From NCBI GenBank assembly GCA_963931865.1, contig OZ007510.1, positions 4,548,366 to 4,612,365 of the forward strand: a stretch of 64,000 nt of DNA, in the 5' to 3' direction. This document shows positions 13,318 to 27,800 of the stretch, one piece after another. The notes beneath the pieces are model-generated. The model saw nothing but the letters and a program-made list of their open reading frames with translations. It was not told the origin of the DNA and made no database searches. A program made the translations under genes and the position numbers. Positions within the stretch are counted from its first letter, which is position 1; each line of letters opens with the position of its first letter. This DNA is from Axinella damicornis. Its lineage: Eukaryota > Porifera > Demospongiae > Axinellida > Axinellidae.

Positions 13318-16300
13318 AGGGAAGAATACCATAATTATACTACCATGACCCAGGATGTCCAAACACTGATTCAGCAGAGACCTCAAGGAGATCTTACTGT
13401 AGGTTCTAACCCAGCATCCCCATCAAGTAGGGGAAAATTGTTGCATGCAATGATAACCAGGAAAGGCACACAAGATTCTAATATTTATTGCAGATTTTAT
13501 TGTGAACTGAATCGGACGAGAACAAACTTTGGCTAGTGTTTTCTCGTTGGCTGTCATTGTTCGCTTTGACCATCATTGGAAATATGTGACATCATGCAAT
13601 GTGTGCATTACATAGGGTGAGCTGTAAGCATGCCAACCACAAGCAGCCCGCAAACAGGAGTACGAGCTGGTGGATGCAATCAGGGTCGGCTGAAGTATCC
13701 ACAATAAGACCTGAGGAATCATTCTGAAAAGTGAGTTTGCACTACGAGTACCAGCACTCAAAGAACTCAAATACTGTACTTCCAATGAGTAGCTGGACTA
13801 TGGTACTTCCAATGAGTAGCTGGACTATGGTACTGCCAATGAATAGCTGGACTATGAAGTTAAATAACTGGCAGCGGTTCAAAGTGCATACCCTTTTTTG
13901 TACGTCAGTGCTTTCAGTCTGACTTCTGAACAGTCCAAGTGACTTAATCCAAGCAGAATTCCTGCTAGAGTACCCTGCACTCGTTGGGAAGAAGAGAGGG
14001 AGGAGAGGGGAGAGAAAGGGAGGAGGAGGGGAGGGGAAAGGGAGGTGGGAAAGGAGGGAGGAGGAGAGGGGAGAGGGAGGAAGAGAGGGGAGGGGACAGA
14101 ATAAAGGAGGAGGAGAAGGGGGAGGGGGAGTACATGCTCAATGCAATTGGGGAATCTTGAGAGTGCACAGCACTATTTAAGAATTGTGGGTACAATTCAC
14201 AAATCACACCTACAGTTAACTAGTAGCACAGAAGGTCATCCAGAGGCACACTCAGGCATCACCAACCAGCTGGTCAGTGCCTCAGTGGGCTTCAGCAGGA
14301 TACCAGAAAACCTATGGGTCATTGGATTAGTGGGTGGTGGGTCTAGTACGTTAATAGGGTGTTAATAGGATGTTAATAGGGTCGGAGTCAGAAGACCTAG
14401 GCAGTGAGGTTAATGAGGAGCCTGGGGACACCAGAAGACCTGCACGGAGGACCCAGCAGGACAGGAAGCCACCACAAGGCCTGAGAGACCCAGTTACCTT
14501 AGCAACCTTCAACACATTCTAATTGGTCACTTCATGGATGGTGTTTACCAAGCAGCAGACATCCTGGGTTGTGACTTGGTGTTGAACACACCAAGTGTAG
14601 CGGCCTACTCCATTTTTTTCTGTTCTTCAGTTTCCGTTGACAATAATACACGGATGCGGAAGGGCGGCGAAAAATGTGGAAGGCCTGGTATTATTCATCA
14701 CGTGCTTTATGTCAAGTGGACGTAGGGGGGTGTGGCCCAACTGCAGATAAGTTTAAAAACCGCCGACAAAGTTGTGTAGATCGTCTGAGGGTCTCGACTA
14801 GTTGTGGAGCGTTCAAACCGAGCCGACTGGATGATGAACAGCCTCCAGCCAAGTTCAGGACCTGCCGAAACGACTACGGGCCCCGCCCCCCCCTACGTCC
14901 ACCCTTGCGTCCACCTGACGTCACTCACGTGATGAATGATACCAGGCCTTCCGCGTTTTTCGCCGCCCTTCCGCATCCGTGTATTATTGTTAACGGAAAC
15001 CGAAGAACAGAAAAAACGGGGTAGGTCTGGGAACGAGGCTACACCAAGTGTGTGGGTGTTACTAAACATACAGTTAATGTATGAGTGTACAGTCACAGTA
15101 GTCACTACTGTCACACTAGTCACTGTACTTGTACACTCATACATTAACTGTATGATTAGTAACACCCACACATTTGATTAATATTGGTGCTTTGCAACAC
15201 CAAGTCACAGACTGTACACTCATACATTAATGTAACACCTACACATTTGATTAATATTGGTGCCAAGTCACAACCACATCCTGATACTTACCACTGCCAT
15301 TGTGTCGAACCGCTTTCCCTCGTAGTCTACCCTTATGGGCAGGTCTGGGTGGAACACAAACGACCGAATGAACACCTCTCCTGGTTGCTGGCCGGTAGAA
15401 ACCTTCTCACCACCTCCTCGACTGCTCGCTCTCTTCGCCTCCAATCCACTATCGGAGGCGGGGACATCTGACACTACGTACATAATGAAACAGTCAGGAG
15501 TATGATTGTTGCTAACGACAGGGACAGTGGGTGTCAGAAGTGATACAGTATTACAAGTGGTCTTTACAGACTGTATTTGGTCCAGTTAAAATCAATAAGG
15601 GGGCTCCATTTGGCCCCTACACAGGAAGCAGTATGTGGAAATTTGGTTTCTAGCTGAGAAATTAAGATCATAAGAGGTAATATTTTCACTTTAAAAAGGA
15701 ATCATGACTAAGAAATGTGCTTGAACCTCTCCAAGAACAAATTCAATTTGGTAATCTCAGTTAGCAGAGAGTGCCTACCGGGAATACCAAAGTCACTACC
15801 AGGTCAGAGTACAACTTACCACCAAGAGATGCTGTGTCTGTCACCTGCCGAAGGAACTCGTACAAGAAAAAAACAGCATCCTGCAGCAGTAGAGAAGGCC
15901 ACAGAAGGGCACGTTTTATTGTCTGTTGCTTAGTAACAGGAGGATGATATAAAGTGGAAGTGATAATGGTGGTTGCTATGGTAGCAGATGACAAATTTAG
16001 TCGCAATCCCAGAAATGTAGACTCTGCTGCGTCATCTGTGATTTGAAGCTACTCTGCATGTAGTTCACTAGCCACTGGGCCATAATATTCCCAGGTTGCC
16101 ACAATGCCAGTCTCATTCCCAGACCAGCCTCATACCCAGACCAGCCTCATTTCAGGCTAGCAATACACTGTCATGCTTACTGCCTCTAGTCATGCCAAAT
16201 CACAAGAATCAAAGCAAAGTAAACGCTAAAAGTAGCTTTGCTCGCTTCAGTTATCGCTCTCCTATTGCGTCCATATTAGTCCTATGCTGGGCAGCTCTCT

Positions 16301-19300
16301 GTGCACAAGTCTGGTGAGTTCTTGCTCCCCTTGTGGCGTTCGCGTTAGCACGGCACACGATGGTTCTCTCTTCAGCAGTGTCATGAGCTCTCGCTCCTCA
16401 CTGTGTCTGTGTTAGGCCTTGGCGAATTATGCTGGCATAATTCTGAGCATAATGGTAGCCAAATAAGTGCGAAGGTAATGGCTCTGTTTAGGAGCATAAA
16501 CGGCTCAGTTTGAGATACCGACATACCTTAGGCTTAGAAATAGACTTGGTAGCACAAGTACACTTTTGTTAGCAAACAGCGTCGGGGTATCTCAGGGTAA
16601 TTTAAAAGTCAGTTGTAGCTATAGTATATAGCTAGCCATGTTATTACTACCGCACACCTGTATCATCACCTGATTCGGTTCAAAGGTTATGATCAAATTC
16701 CAAGCATAACAGCCCACCCAACCCAGAGCATAACAGCCAGTAGTAAGCAGCATAAGAGCACAGCATTAGTCCTGATTTTGAGCATAAATTCACCAAGGCC
16801 TAGTCTGTGTGAGTCCGGCATAGCTCATTTTTCTGGCTAAGCCACACCACTCTGAGTGAATCACTTGGAACAGGAAGCAACCATACCCAATGTTATGATG
16901 CTACATGCACCTGCTTACAAGCAGACTGTGGACATCCTGTCTCCCATCACAGTGCTACCCCACAGGAGGAGCCCAAAGGCTCTGAGGTTTCTGGTCACAC
17001 CACTTGCTTAGCAACAGCAGCTCAGAAATGCAGGAAGAGAGGAATGACCCATCTTCCTGTTGGATCATGCCATACCTACTAGGCTTACCAAATTACAATT
17101 TTAGCCACCTCTGAGCTAGGGCAGCCAAACATGCTGGTGTGAAGAAGGAAACCCAGAGTGCCACTGGGCTACCCTGAGGGGGGACAGGATGTCAACAGTC
17201 ATTAGCTTAACACCATTTGACTTTGAGCAGTAGTATGCCAGCAACCATAGCCTGGCTTCATGACGATCTCACTCCACTAAGAAGTGACTGGTGATATCAT
17301 TGCCACACCCACCTGGTCGATGTTGAGTCTGAGCGGGAGGACAGAGAGCCTCACAGCTGCCTCCTCAATGGATGGCTGTGTTGCCAGCTCAGGACGCGTG
17401 AACAGCACCTTTAAGCACACCTGAGAGGGGAGAGTGCTACAATTAGGTGGTACTAAGTGAGTCTGCATGATATGGAAGGCACTGTTGCCAGAACTGCAGA
17501 GATCACTTGGTGCATTGTTGGAGCTGCATACGATGGCCTGTGATAGTTATTCCACCTCTCAAGAAACAAGGGGAAATGCCATCACCCATTCCTCAGTCTC
17601 ATCCCATTTAGGACCCCATTGCAGCATTGGAAATTGATACAGACCTAACAATGCCTATTGTCATACACACAATTATCAAATATCCATGCTACTCACTAAC
17701 CCCACCCTACAGCTGGTTGTCCAGTCACAGTATACAAACTGAGCAAACTAGCCCCATTCCCAGGCCTTCTACACCTCCAGTTTCTGATCACAAACAGTAT
17801 GCAAAAAATTGCTCCATATTTACATTCTGTAAGCAATCAAAAACTGGAGATGTAGAAAGCCTGGGAATGAGGCTCACGCAAACACCTGGATGTCGAATAT
17901 TCAAGTGATGAGGACATGCAAACACAAAGGAATGAGTTGTCCAAAGAGATATTGGCAGGTGTGCATATGTACATGCATGTATGGCCTATGGAAACGACCT
18001 TTGTACTTGTGTGCATGTTTACAACCAGGATGCTTATGCCATGTAAACGTCAAAGCCACACACTGCAAAATCACTCATCGGTGCACATGCACCAAGTTCT
18101 GGACCGGATCCTGGACAAGTAACTTCAAATTTGGGAATGAGGACCAATGTTAAGTCTAAACCAGGAAGTGGTCTCAGTTAACTCTTTACCAACCAATGAC
18201 TGCAAAAGCCGTCATGAGCTCCCATAAGCCATAAGAATTTATATGGGGAATTTATTACTAGGCGTTATACTTTAATACAGGATTTTGCTTCCTTAAGCTG
18301 TTTCTTATGGTTGGTAAAGAGTTAAACATGCATTAGGGAATGTTCTGCAGGTACGCACCATGTTGGCGTGGGACTGTCTGGGCATGGCCTCAGTTGTGTA
18401 CTGGTAAAAGAACTTGTTGATCTGGGAGTTGAGGAGGCGGTCCCTCACCTCCACCTCCCGCACCAGCAGTGCCAGTCGTGAGGCCTGATGCGTGTCAGGA
18501 GGGTAGACCTCGTATTGAACCCGCAGCTATGAGGAGGAGAGGTGGGAGAAAATGCTTGCATGTAGCTTCAGCAGAACATTTTTTTTTGACTGGCTGGGAT
18601 GGAATTATGGTTAATGATAGGGGATTCCCCAGGACCGATGCACTAGCACCGTAATCACACTTTGAGACTAGTGTAGTTAATACCGGTGGTGTAACTGCAA
18701 GGCAACAAGCAACAGTGCAACTAGTGAGTGCAGAGGCAGTTGGCGGATTAGGGGGAAGTTATCATAAGCAGGAAATTGAAGATGAACTGAAACCCAAGAG
18801 GGATATATGGATTTGCCAAATATTAGGGGCAATGGGCACTCTTGAGCAGCAATGTACTTCCTGTGGGTGTGAATGGCTTACCGAGCTGGCAGAGCACTGG
18901 TTACCTTATCTAGCTCCAATTCCATCAGAACATTGTGGTCCCTCCCGGGGCCGCCAGCTGTCTTCCAATCCTGTGGTCCCCTAGGCTTTTTACCCCCGGC
19001 AACCTTTCTGCCCTTTGCCTTTGGTCCACCAATGCCGCCACCTCCACCAAAGGCGGTGGAAAGAGAAGAGGAGGAGGAAGATGATCTTGGACTTGTGGAG
19101 TACTTACTTGGAATCACAGGGCTTGTACTACATCCCTGTCCCCCCGTACCACTCGCCCCACCGTACGGTCTAGTTCTTATTGCTGAAGTGGAGGAAGATG
19201 AGGGTGTGGATCTACTGGCATCCTTTGATCCCCGACGGACGATGTGAGCATTGGAGGTGGTGGAAGGAGAAGGGGTACCAGACAAGGAATTTTGAGGGGG

Positions 19301-21759
19301 GAGGCCAAAGTCACGCCCCCCGTAGAGATGCCATATCACAGTGATTTCCTTGAGTGTGTACTGAGTGACAGGCTCTGGGAAGTGCTTGGGTCTTTGCAGT
19401 TGGTCAGTGTGCTGGTCCTGGGGGAGAAGAAACTATTTCAATTACAACCAAAGTTCCAATCTTCAGCTAGGTTAAAAAAACTGGAATTCTCAGTTGACAC
19501 TAGTAGTGCAAACAGTTACTATACTCCCCCATGAGCGAATGATGCACCCCCATGAGGGAATGATTCAGCACGTCTCTGTGACCTAATAGGGAATGACACT
19601 CTGTGTATGGTCCCCACCAGACGCGCACTCTCAGGAGACTCACGGGAACAGTGAAGTGGTTCTCGTCTAATTCAAGTTCCTCTCCCTGATCCAGAAGGCA
19701 CTTCACAACCGGCTGTGCTCCTAGAGGCTACAGAGACAGATAACACACATACTTCTACTCTACACAGTGACTGCCTGATTATTGCTACACTTAAAGTTAC
19801 AAACTTACCACCTTAGTGGTGGTAGGGGCATCCAGAATACAGAAGTCTTCGTCGCTCTCGGAAAAGATGCTCCCTTGCTCTGACCCGCTCAGCCTCCCCC
19901 GGGGACTGTGCATCCCCACACCACTCACACCCCTACCATGCACACCTCCCCCACTCTCACTGTCCGAGTCTGAGTCAAACACCATGTGGACAGACTTTTC
20001 ATTCGAAATGTGAATCTGCATTTTTGACTTCGAAGGCTTGGGCCTCAAATGTTCTCTCATCATCTTCCTACCCCCACTCTTTCTAAACCCGGCAGCTGAA
20101 CCAAAGGCTGGGTTTCCTCTCCTGGCAGTCGTCTCTCTACTGTCCATGGATCCAGTTCTGCTGGAAGTCTCTGGGCTCGGAATATCTTCCATTGCATCGC
20201 TGATAAGGTCACCAATATCACCATCACCATTTAAGGTGGAGACAGGTGGAGGGCCGGAGTAGGAGTTCTGGAATGGGACGGCAGGTAGTAAGTGTGTGGA
20301 GGTCAACACTCGTGTGTACATAGGTACGTTGTGTTGGAGGCATGCATGGGGGTGTGTGGGGGGAGTGATCGGCAGATTATACAAGAAGTATATACTGTCA
20401 TCACAACTATGTAATCTGATAGCTGTGAATGAAATCAATTGGGGTTGGCTGTAGGATGTCAAAGGTCACTACTACCTTCAGTAACTGCACTCAGACAGCT
20501 GCTGTAAATGAGCCAGCTATGGGATGGGTCAATGGAGAGCAATAAGCTTCTTGGTTGTAGTGATGTCAAGGGTGACTGCCTTCAGTAATATGACATAATG
20601 CTCAGATAGTTGCTGTAGATGAGCAGTTAATGGCTTGATCAATGGAGCGATTAATCAAGAGCAATTAGCTTCTTGGTTGTGGTGTCAAGGGTGAATACCT
20701 TCAGTAATTTCTCATTCCTCTAATGTTTTCCCCATTGCTATGTTACAGTATCATGATGTGCGGGTGCATGTTAATCGTGTTAGCCCGTCTAGTTCTGTAT
20801 ATAGGGCAAACTGTTACAGTCACTTGAAAATGAACAGGTTAAGCAGAACTGAGAAAGGGCACCTTGCTATAGTGAATGGACAAAAGCTCAGCCCGATGGA
20901 CCAGCGCTGTATTTGGGGCTAGACACAAATACCACTGAGGAGGAGGAGTATTCTTCCTACCAGTGAAGAGGGAGGGGAAGAGTCAGTCACAAGGCTGGAG
21001 TAGTCTCGGAGTGGAATTGTCTCCTGGTTGTGAGGTCGAAGGTCACCATTGGTGGCCAGATAGACCAGCAAGTCTCGCAGCGCTATGCAGGAGTCAACAC
21101 AAGTGCGGAGATGGAGGGTGTTGCTGGAACACTCCAGACTGATCTCCGGGAGACGAGAGAACAACTAAAAGGGAGAAATTTATGTACAGTCAGTTTCAAT
21201 TAACCACGTGTGGGGTTCCAATTCTGTTTACCAGTAAGAATTCCCACCCAGGTTGAGCTATTAATGCCTTTCAACTCCACTGATTTCTACAGGGCCAAAT
21301 ATCTACCAATAACTATCAGCTGTTCACCAGAAAATCTAATGTTAGTTGTATGAGAAAGTGATTTCCATGTAAACACAACATTTAAAAAAACAGCACTTCC
21401 TGATATCCTCCTCTATCCTCCCATGCCCCCTTCTCTCTCTCTCTCATCATTCTAGTGTACAATCACATAGATTGCACACATCGTCTGAATTGGGGGGATA
21501 TTACAACATATGCCTGGGAATATTTACCGCTGATAATTGAATTTGTGCTGATATTGAATTCTCTAATAGTTATATAGTTATAGTACGTACTTCCCTAGCC
21601 AGACAGCATTAAGTCGTAATGATCATTTGAGGGCTTAGTGGAGGGAAGCAAGTATACCAGCAGGTTACAATGGTGGGTGGGTGTCACCATGCAAACTGTT
21701 TGATGTACCATGGGGGGGGGGGGGGGGGGGGGGGGCATGCAAACTGTTTGATGTACCAT

Positions 21760-21801
<42 letters not shown>

Positions 21802-24800
21802 TGCAAACTGTTTGATGTACCATGGGGGATACACGTATGCCCACAACACCGTCTTACCAATAATCCTAATATCTAAAGTTATGATGAGTACTCCTGCCGA
21901 CGGTGGAGAAGGGAACACTACACTTCGCAAACGCATACCAACCGCCAACAGAGCTATGAATAGATGTACCATGGGGGACACACGTATGCCCACAACACCG
22001 TCTTACCAATTATCCTAATATCTAAAGTTATGATAACCAATTATCCTAATATCTAAAGTTATGATGAGTACTCCTGCCGACGGTGGAGAAGGGAACACTA
22101 CACTTCGGAAACACATACCAACCACCGACAGAGCTATGAATAGGCTTGAAGTACAATCGTTCTTAGGTGCCTAGCATTCCTGAGCCTCTCCTACCTCCTA
22201 ATGAGAATAACTGCAAAATCGGACCATAATCGAGTACAAAGACTCTCTGAGGCACACCTAATATAGCTAGGTCAGAGAGGGTGCAATGAATGCCAGTCTT
22301 GTTCCCAGGCCTTTTTGAACGCTTGCAGCTTGCAGCATCTGCAAGCGATCAATAACTGCAGGTGTAGAAGGCCTGGGAACGAGGCTAATTGAATACCACA
22401 TGATTCAGGTTGGAAGCCAGTAATTAGCATTACACAGTACGTGAATGGCACTGTCATAAGACGTCCATTGTGTTCATTCACCTTGTACGTGCCGTACCTA
22501 GTCCCCAACCTCTTCTGCACAAAACTGGTTCATGAACTTACTCAGGGAGCACTAAATATTAATGCACTACTAACCAGACATCCAGCAGCTAATCACCATG
22601 ACTACAGATTGGACCACATGCAGGGAGTTATAGCAAGACTCTCTGTGGTATGTATACTTTAGACTGTACACAAATACTTGATGAGGCAGAAGATCAGGCT
22701 TCCACAGGGTGTTCATATTCATGTAGGTTAAATCCCTGATGCTCACTGCTATGGGCTATGGGCCCCATTTGGACTTTAACCCCTTAGAACACTTGTGTCA
22801 ATTGGTCTTGGGCTGCACCCTCTACCAATGAATCGTTCCCAGGTTGTTTATGCAGGTTAAAGCCCTCCTATACATAGTTCACAGATGGTGCAGTGGAAAT
22901 TCTGAACTACCACAAAACTGGTTCATGAACGTACTCAGGCACTGAACATTAATGCAGTACTGACCATCCAGCAGCTAATCACCATGACTACGACATGCTA
23001 GGTATGGCTCTCTGTGGTACGCCTACTAGGTCACAGAGGGTGCAGTGTAAACTCTGAAATACCACACAATTGGTTCATGAAACACAACACCAGAGTACTC
23101 CAGACAGGTCATGAATGATAGACCAGGTCATGCAGCAGCTTAGACCCTCTGTGGGCCTGTGGGCTAGTAGTGGAATAGGTGGGTGCAATGGTGCAAGGGC
23201 TACTACACAAGCGGTTCATGAACTTAACCCATTAACTAATGAAATATTTTTATCCAGAGGTCTCTCTTCGATTATGGATGCACTAAACGTACCACACCCC
23301 CAACCTCACACACATGCCCATGCAGCCATCCTCCACATGTTCGTGACTCTAACCACACCCACCCATCAAGGGGCATTGAATAGTCACGGCTCTTGGCCGA
23401 CCACAGCCCGTCCAGGCTGGGAAAAAAGCTTCACTGCCGGAAATGGAGGCTCTACAAGCACAACCCATTAGTGTAAAGGAGGGAGAAATGGCCCACCCTG
23501 CTGTCTGCACCCTTTGGGTGAACCCAACCACCTCCCCCTGTCCCACCCTTTCTCCTCACTAAGTCCCAAGGACATTGCCGGACGTGGCACAAAAAGGTAA
23601 AGGTCTCATGCCGTCCGCAGACTACTTTACCGGTTAAAGTGTTAAGGTTACGGGTTATAGTTTGCTATTGCGCATACGTGGCGTGTGCTTGCGGTTTACA
23701 GTCAACATTGTACGTGACTTTGGTGTCAATTTTTAATCGCTGAAGTAACATCTAACCGTATATTAGACTGGACTTCAGCAGATTATTCAGGTGTATTTCC
23801 TTTGACACTTTCCTGGGCTGTTCTGTGCATGTTAGTGAAGTCACGAGTCAGTGTTGCTTCCGTGCACATACACATTTTAGGATTGCACCAGAAGTGCTCA
23901 CTGATCTACAGCAATCTGGAGTCCACGTTCCTCAGGTTCAGGAATGTGACTTCATCACATTGATCTAACTGGACTCAAGAATCTCCTTCACTACTCATTT
24001 TCACTACTTAGAGAACCTTGCAGGAATTCAAGAACCTCAGCCTCTTATGCCTCACATACACTCACAGGGCCACCAGAAGTATACACTCACAGGGCCACCA
24101 GAAGTGGTGTCACAGGTTTGCTATCATTTTCTGTACACCTTTGAACCTTGACCTTTTAACTTTTAAAGCTCATAACTGTATGAGTCAGTGTAATGGCTTT
24201 ATCTGGTGGACACGACCAACTGCCAACGGGTGGCAAGTTGTCACCAGTCTTTCCTGAATGATGGCAAAAAAAAAATTCCCTGGGTTTCTTGGCTACTTTG
24301 CAGCTTGTGAAAAATCAGCCGCTGCGTAGCCCCTGATATCGTGGTCAGTGACCAGATTCACTTCTGAGGAGCTTCTGATGGGTGTGACTCAAGCCGCCAG
24401 AAACCTACTACTTCATGACAAAGGAGTATTCAATTTCTGCAAAACCAGTAACTGGAAAGATCATGACCTCAGCATAGTTAGGACTCGGCATAGTTATGTA
24501 AATGAAAAGTAACATGTAATGTGAGCTCCGAGAAGGCTCACAAAGGACCACACCATCACCATCACCGTCATCCAATGACACTTCACAAAGTAATGGTTCA
24601 GCAGAAACTCCGCTTGGTGGCGGAATCCTTTCCAGGTTGGTTAAAGCCCTCCTATACATAGTTTACAGATGATGCAGTGGAAATTCTGAACTACCACAAA
24701 ACTGGTTCATGAACGTACTCAGGCAACATTAATGCAGTACTAACCATCCAGCAGCTAATCACCATGACTACAACATGCAGGTGTGGTATGCCTACTAGGT

Positions 24801-27800
24801 CACAGAGGATGCAGCGTAAATTCTGAACTACCACACAATTGGCTCATGAACCTACAAAAACAAACACCAGAGTACTCCAGACAGGCACATTAATGAGCCA
24901 TACAGCAGCTTAGACCCATCCACAGGCCTGTGTGCAAGGGCTACTACACAAGTGGTTCATGAACTTAACCCATTAAATATTTTTGTCTCGGCACCGAAGT
25001 GCTGAGACACAGTGCTGGATGCGTAGATACGTACGTACGTACGTACGTGGTACGTACGTACGTCGCTTTTCGCAATGCGCCCGCGCAAGTGCTGCATGCT
25101 CTACACTCGTAATAGGGTGTCAAATGTATTTATAGCCTGCAAGTAGATCTTCAAAAGTGATTATGGGTTTGCACAGCTGCTCATGAAACTCTTATCAAGA
25201 CTGATGCTACGTAGCTATAGTACTTATTACACTCCTGGTATAGGAAAAATTGTGCCGCGTAATTACACTCCTGGTAGGGGAAAAATTGTGCCGCGTAATG
25301 TAATCTAAATAATTAATGTTTGACTACTTGCGAATGGCCTGCAAAGATTCTGACTACACCGTCGTGATCGCTATCATGCACTGTCATCACCGTACAATTT
25401 TGGTGCTGAAACTCACCTTGGTGCTGGAGATACAAGCGCTTTTGTCTCGCCGTGGCCGCCATTGCTCGAGCGCTCTCCGACTTCCGGTGGCAGTACCGTT
25501 CTTAGGAAAGGCCCACGAAGATTCTGACCACACGGCCGTGATCGCTGTCGTTCACTGACGCTTACATGCCAAAACTCACCGTGCTGGCTAAGTTGTGAGT
25601 GCTGTAATAATGTCTGTCTTCCTTTTGGCTGCCATTGCTCGCGATCGACTGAGCGTGGTTGCCACGTGGCATGTGCGTTAATTGGAACTAACTTAGCCAG
25701 CGCTAGCGCTACGGCGAGTCGCAGCCGGCGTTTCAACGGCTACCAGGAGTGCGGTTGCCCCTCGATAAATAATCTTTACACTCCCGGTATAGGAAAAATT
25801 GTGCCGCGTAAATAATGTACCGTTCTTAGCAAAGGCATACGAAGATTCTGACCACATGGCCGTGATCGCTGTCGTTCACTGACGCTTACATGCCAAAACT
25901 CACCGTGCTGGCAAAGTTGTAAGTGTTGTAATAGCTTCGTGTCTTCCCTTCGGCCGCCATTGCTAGCGATCGACAGAGCGTGGTTGCCACGTGGCATGTG
26001 CGTTAATTGGAACTATTGCGATACTTTCGCTACGGCGAGTCGCAGCCGGCGTTGCAACGGCCGGCTACCTGGAGTGCGGTTGCCCCTCGTTACACTCCTG
26101 GTATAGGAAATAAAGTGCCGCGTAATTAAATAACTCGTTCGAGTGATAGGAATGGCCTACGAAGATTCTGACTACACCTTCATGATCGCTATCATGCACT
26201 GTCCCAACCGTACAATTTTGGTGCTGAAACTCACCTTGGTGGTGGAGATATGAGCGCTTTTGTCTCGCCGTGGACGCCATTGCTCGAGCGCTCTCTCCGA
26301 CTTCCGGTGGCAGTACCGTTCTTAGCAAAGGCACGCGAAGTTTCTGCCGTTCACTGACACTTACATGCCAAAACTCACCGGGCTGGCGAAGTTGTGAGCG
26401 CTGTATAACAAGTTTCGTGTCTTTTCGATCTCCTTGGGCCGCCATTGCTGACTCAGCTCAATAGATTGACGCGAGCGCTCATGGTCCTCACGTGGTATGT
26501 GCGTTAATTGGAATGTGTTGCAATACCTAGCTTGCGCTATCGTCGAGCTGCAACCGGTTGCAACGCGGCTACCAGGAGTGCGGTTGCCCCTCGAATAATA
26601 TAAATAATTAACCTTTGACTACCTTAGGAATGGCCTACAAAGATGTGACTACACCATCGTGATCACTATCATGCAGTGACCCAAGCGTACAATTTTGGTG
26701 CTGAAACTCACCTTGGTGGTGGAGATACAAGCGCTTTTGTCTCGCCGTGGCCGCCATTGCTCGAGCGCTCTCTCCGACTTCCGATGGCAGTACCGTTCTT
26801 AGGAAAGCCACACGAAGATTCTGACCACACAGCCGTGACCGCTGTCGTTCACTGACGCTTACATGCCAAAACTCACCGTACTGGCTAAGTTGTGAGTGCT
26901 GTCTTGTCTTCCTTTTGGTCGCCATTGCTCGCGATCGACTGAGCCACGTGGCATGTGCGTTAATTGGAACTAATTGCAATAATTAGCTTCGCTACGGCGA
27001 GACCGCGGCGTTGCAACGGCTACCAGGATTGCGGTTGCCCCTCGAAAATATACTTAGTTAAAATAACCCATAGAGTGGTTACCATGGTTTCAGTGAACTC
27101 CCATGCACTGCAAACTAACCAGGTAACATGCACTAGCAGATGATGCATACCTGACTGGTAAGTACCATGAAGAGAATAAACAAACATGCCTACCATCCAC
27201 CATTCCAAAGAGTCACTCCTTCAAACTCTGTCACGCTTCATAAAGGAACAAAGCTTTCCACTAAAGCAATTGAGGCAGACACTCAGCTGCATGGGAGTCC
27301 GGTTCCGAGACTAGTCTACTAGCTGAAGTATATTATAGTATATAATTATGCATGTGCTTGGTACTCCCCCAGTTAGGTATGCATCCATCTGTCAATAATT
27401 ATCCATTGTTTGGTTCATCAACCAGATATGTAAGTTCACTGAGTAACCACTCTATTGGTTGATATTTTTCCAGTGCATGTCACTAGGGAAGGCTGCATAA
27501 AAAGCCAGGCTTGTTTCTCCGCAGTTTCAGAACTGAACCCGCCACCAGTCAGGAGACTGAAAGTTCTATACAAGTGCAAACAATGAACTTGTGACTTTAA
27601 CTTTGTGCGCTTTCACTTTGTGGGTGACCAGGGGCTCTCTAAACAGGCCAAGTATTCCAGTTATTACATGCCAGTATACTTCACGTGCAGTCACTTTGAT
27701 ATGACATTGACAAGATGATAAATTGATGTTAAAATGGATGATTGAATAGATACACAGCTGAAATGATTGCTATAGAGCGATGTAGCTATTCACGCGTGCA

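Noticed and set aside
13330..13560. Candidate for ATG2 exon 35 (frame with LLEVSAESVFGHPG)
   Set aside because: It begins with a stop in the required phase and does not match ATG2; the true exon is at 13892-13974.
25315..27045. CRISPR-like or bacterial repeat array
   Set aside because: Units are about 450 bp and imperfect, in an animal intron; no spacer structure or cas genes.
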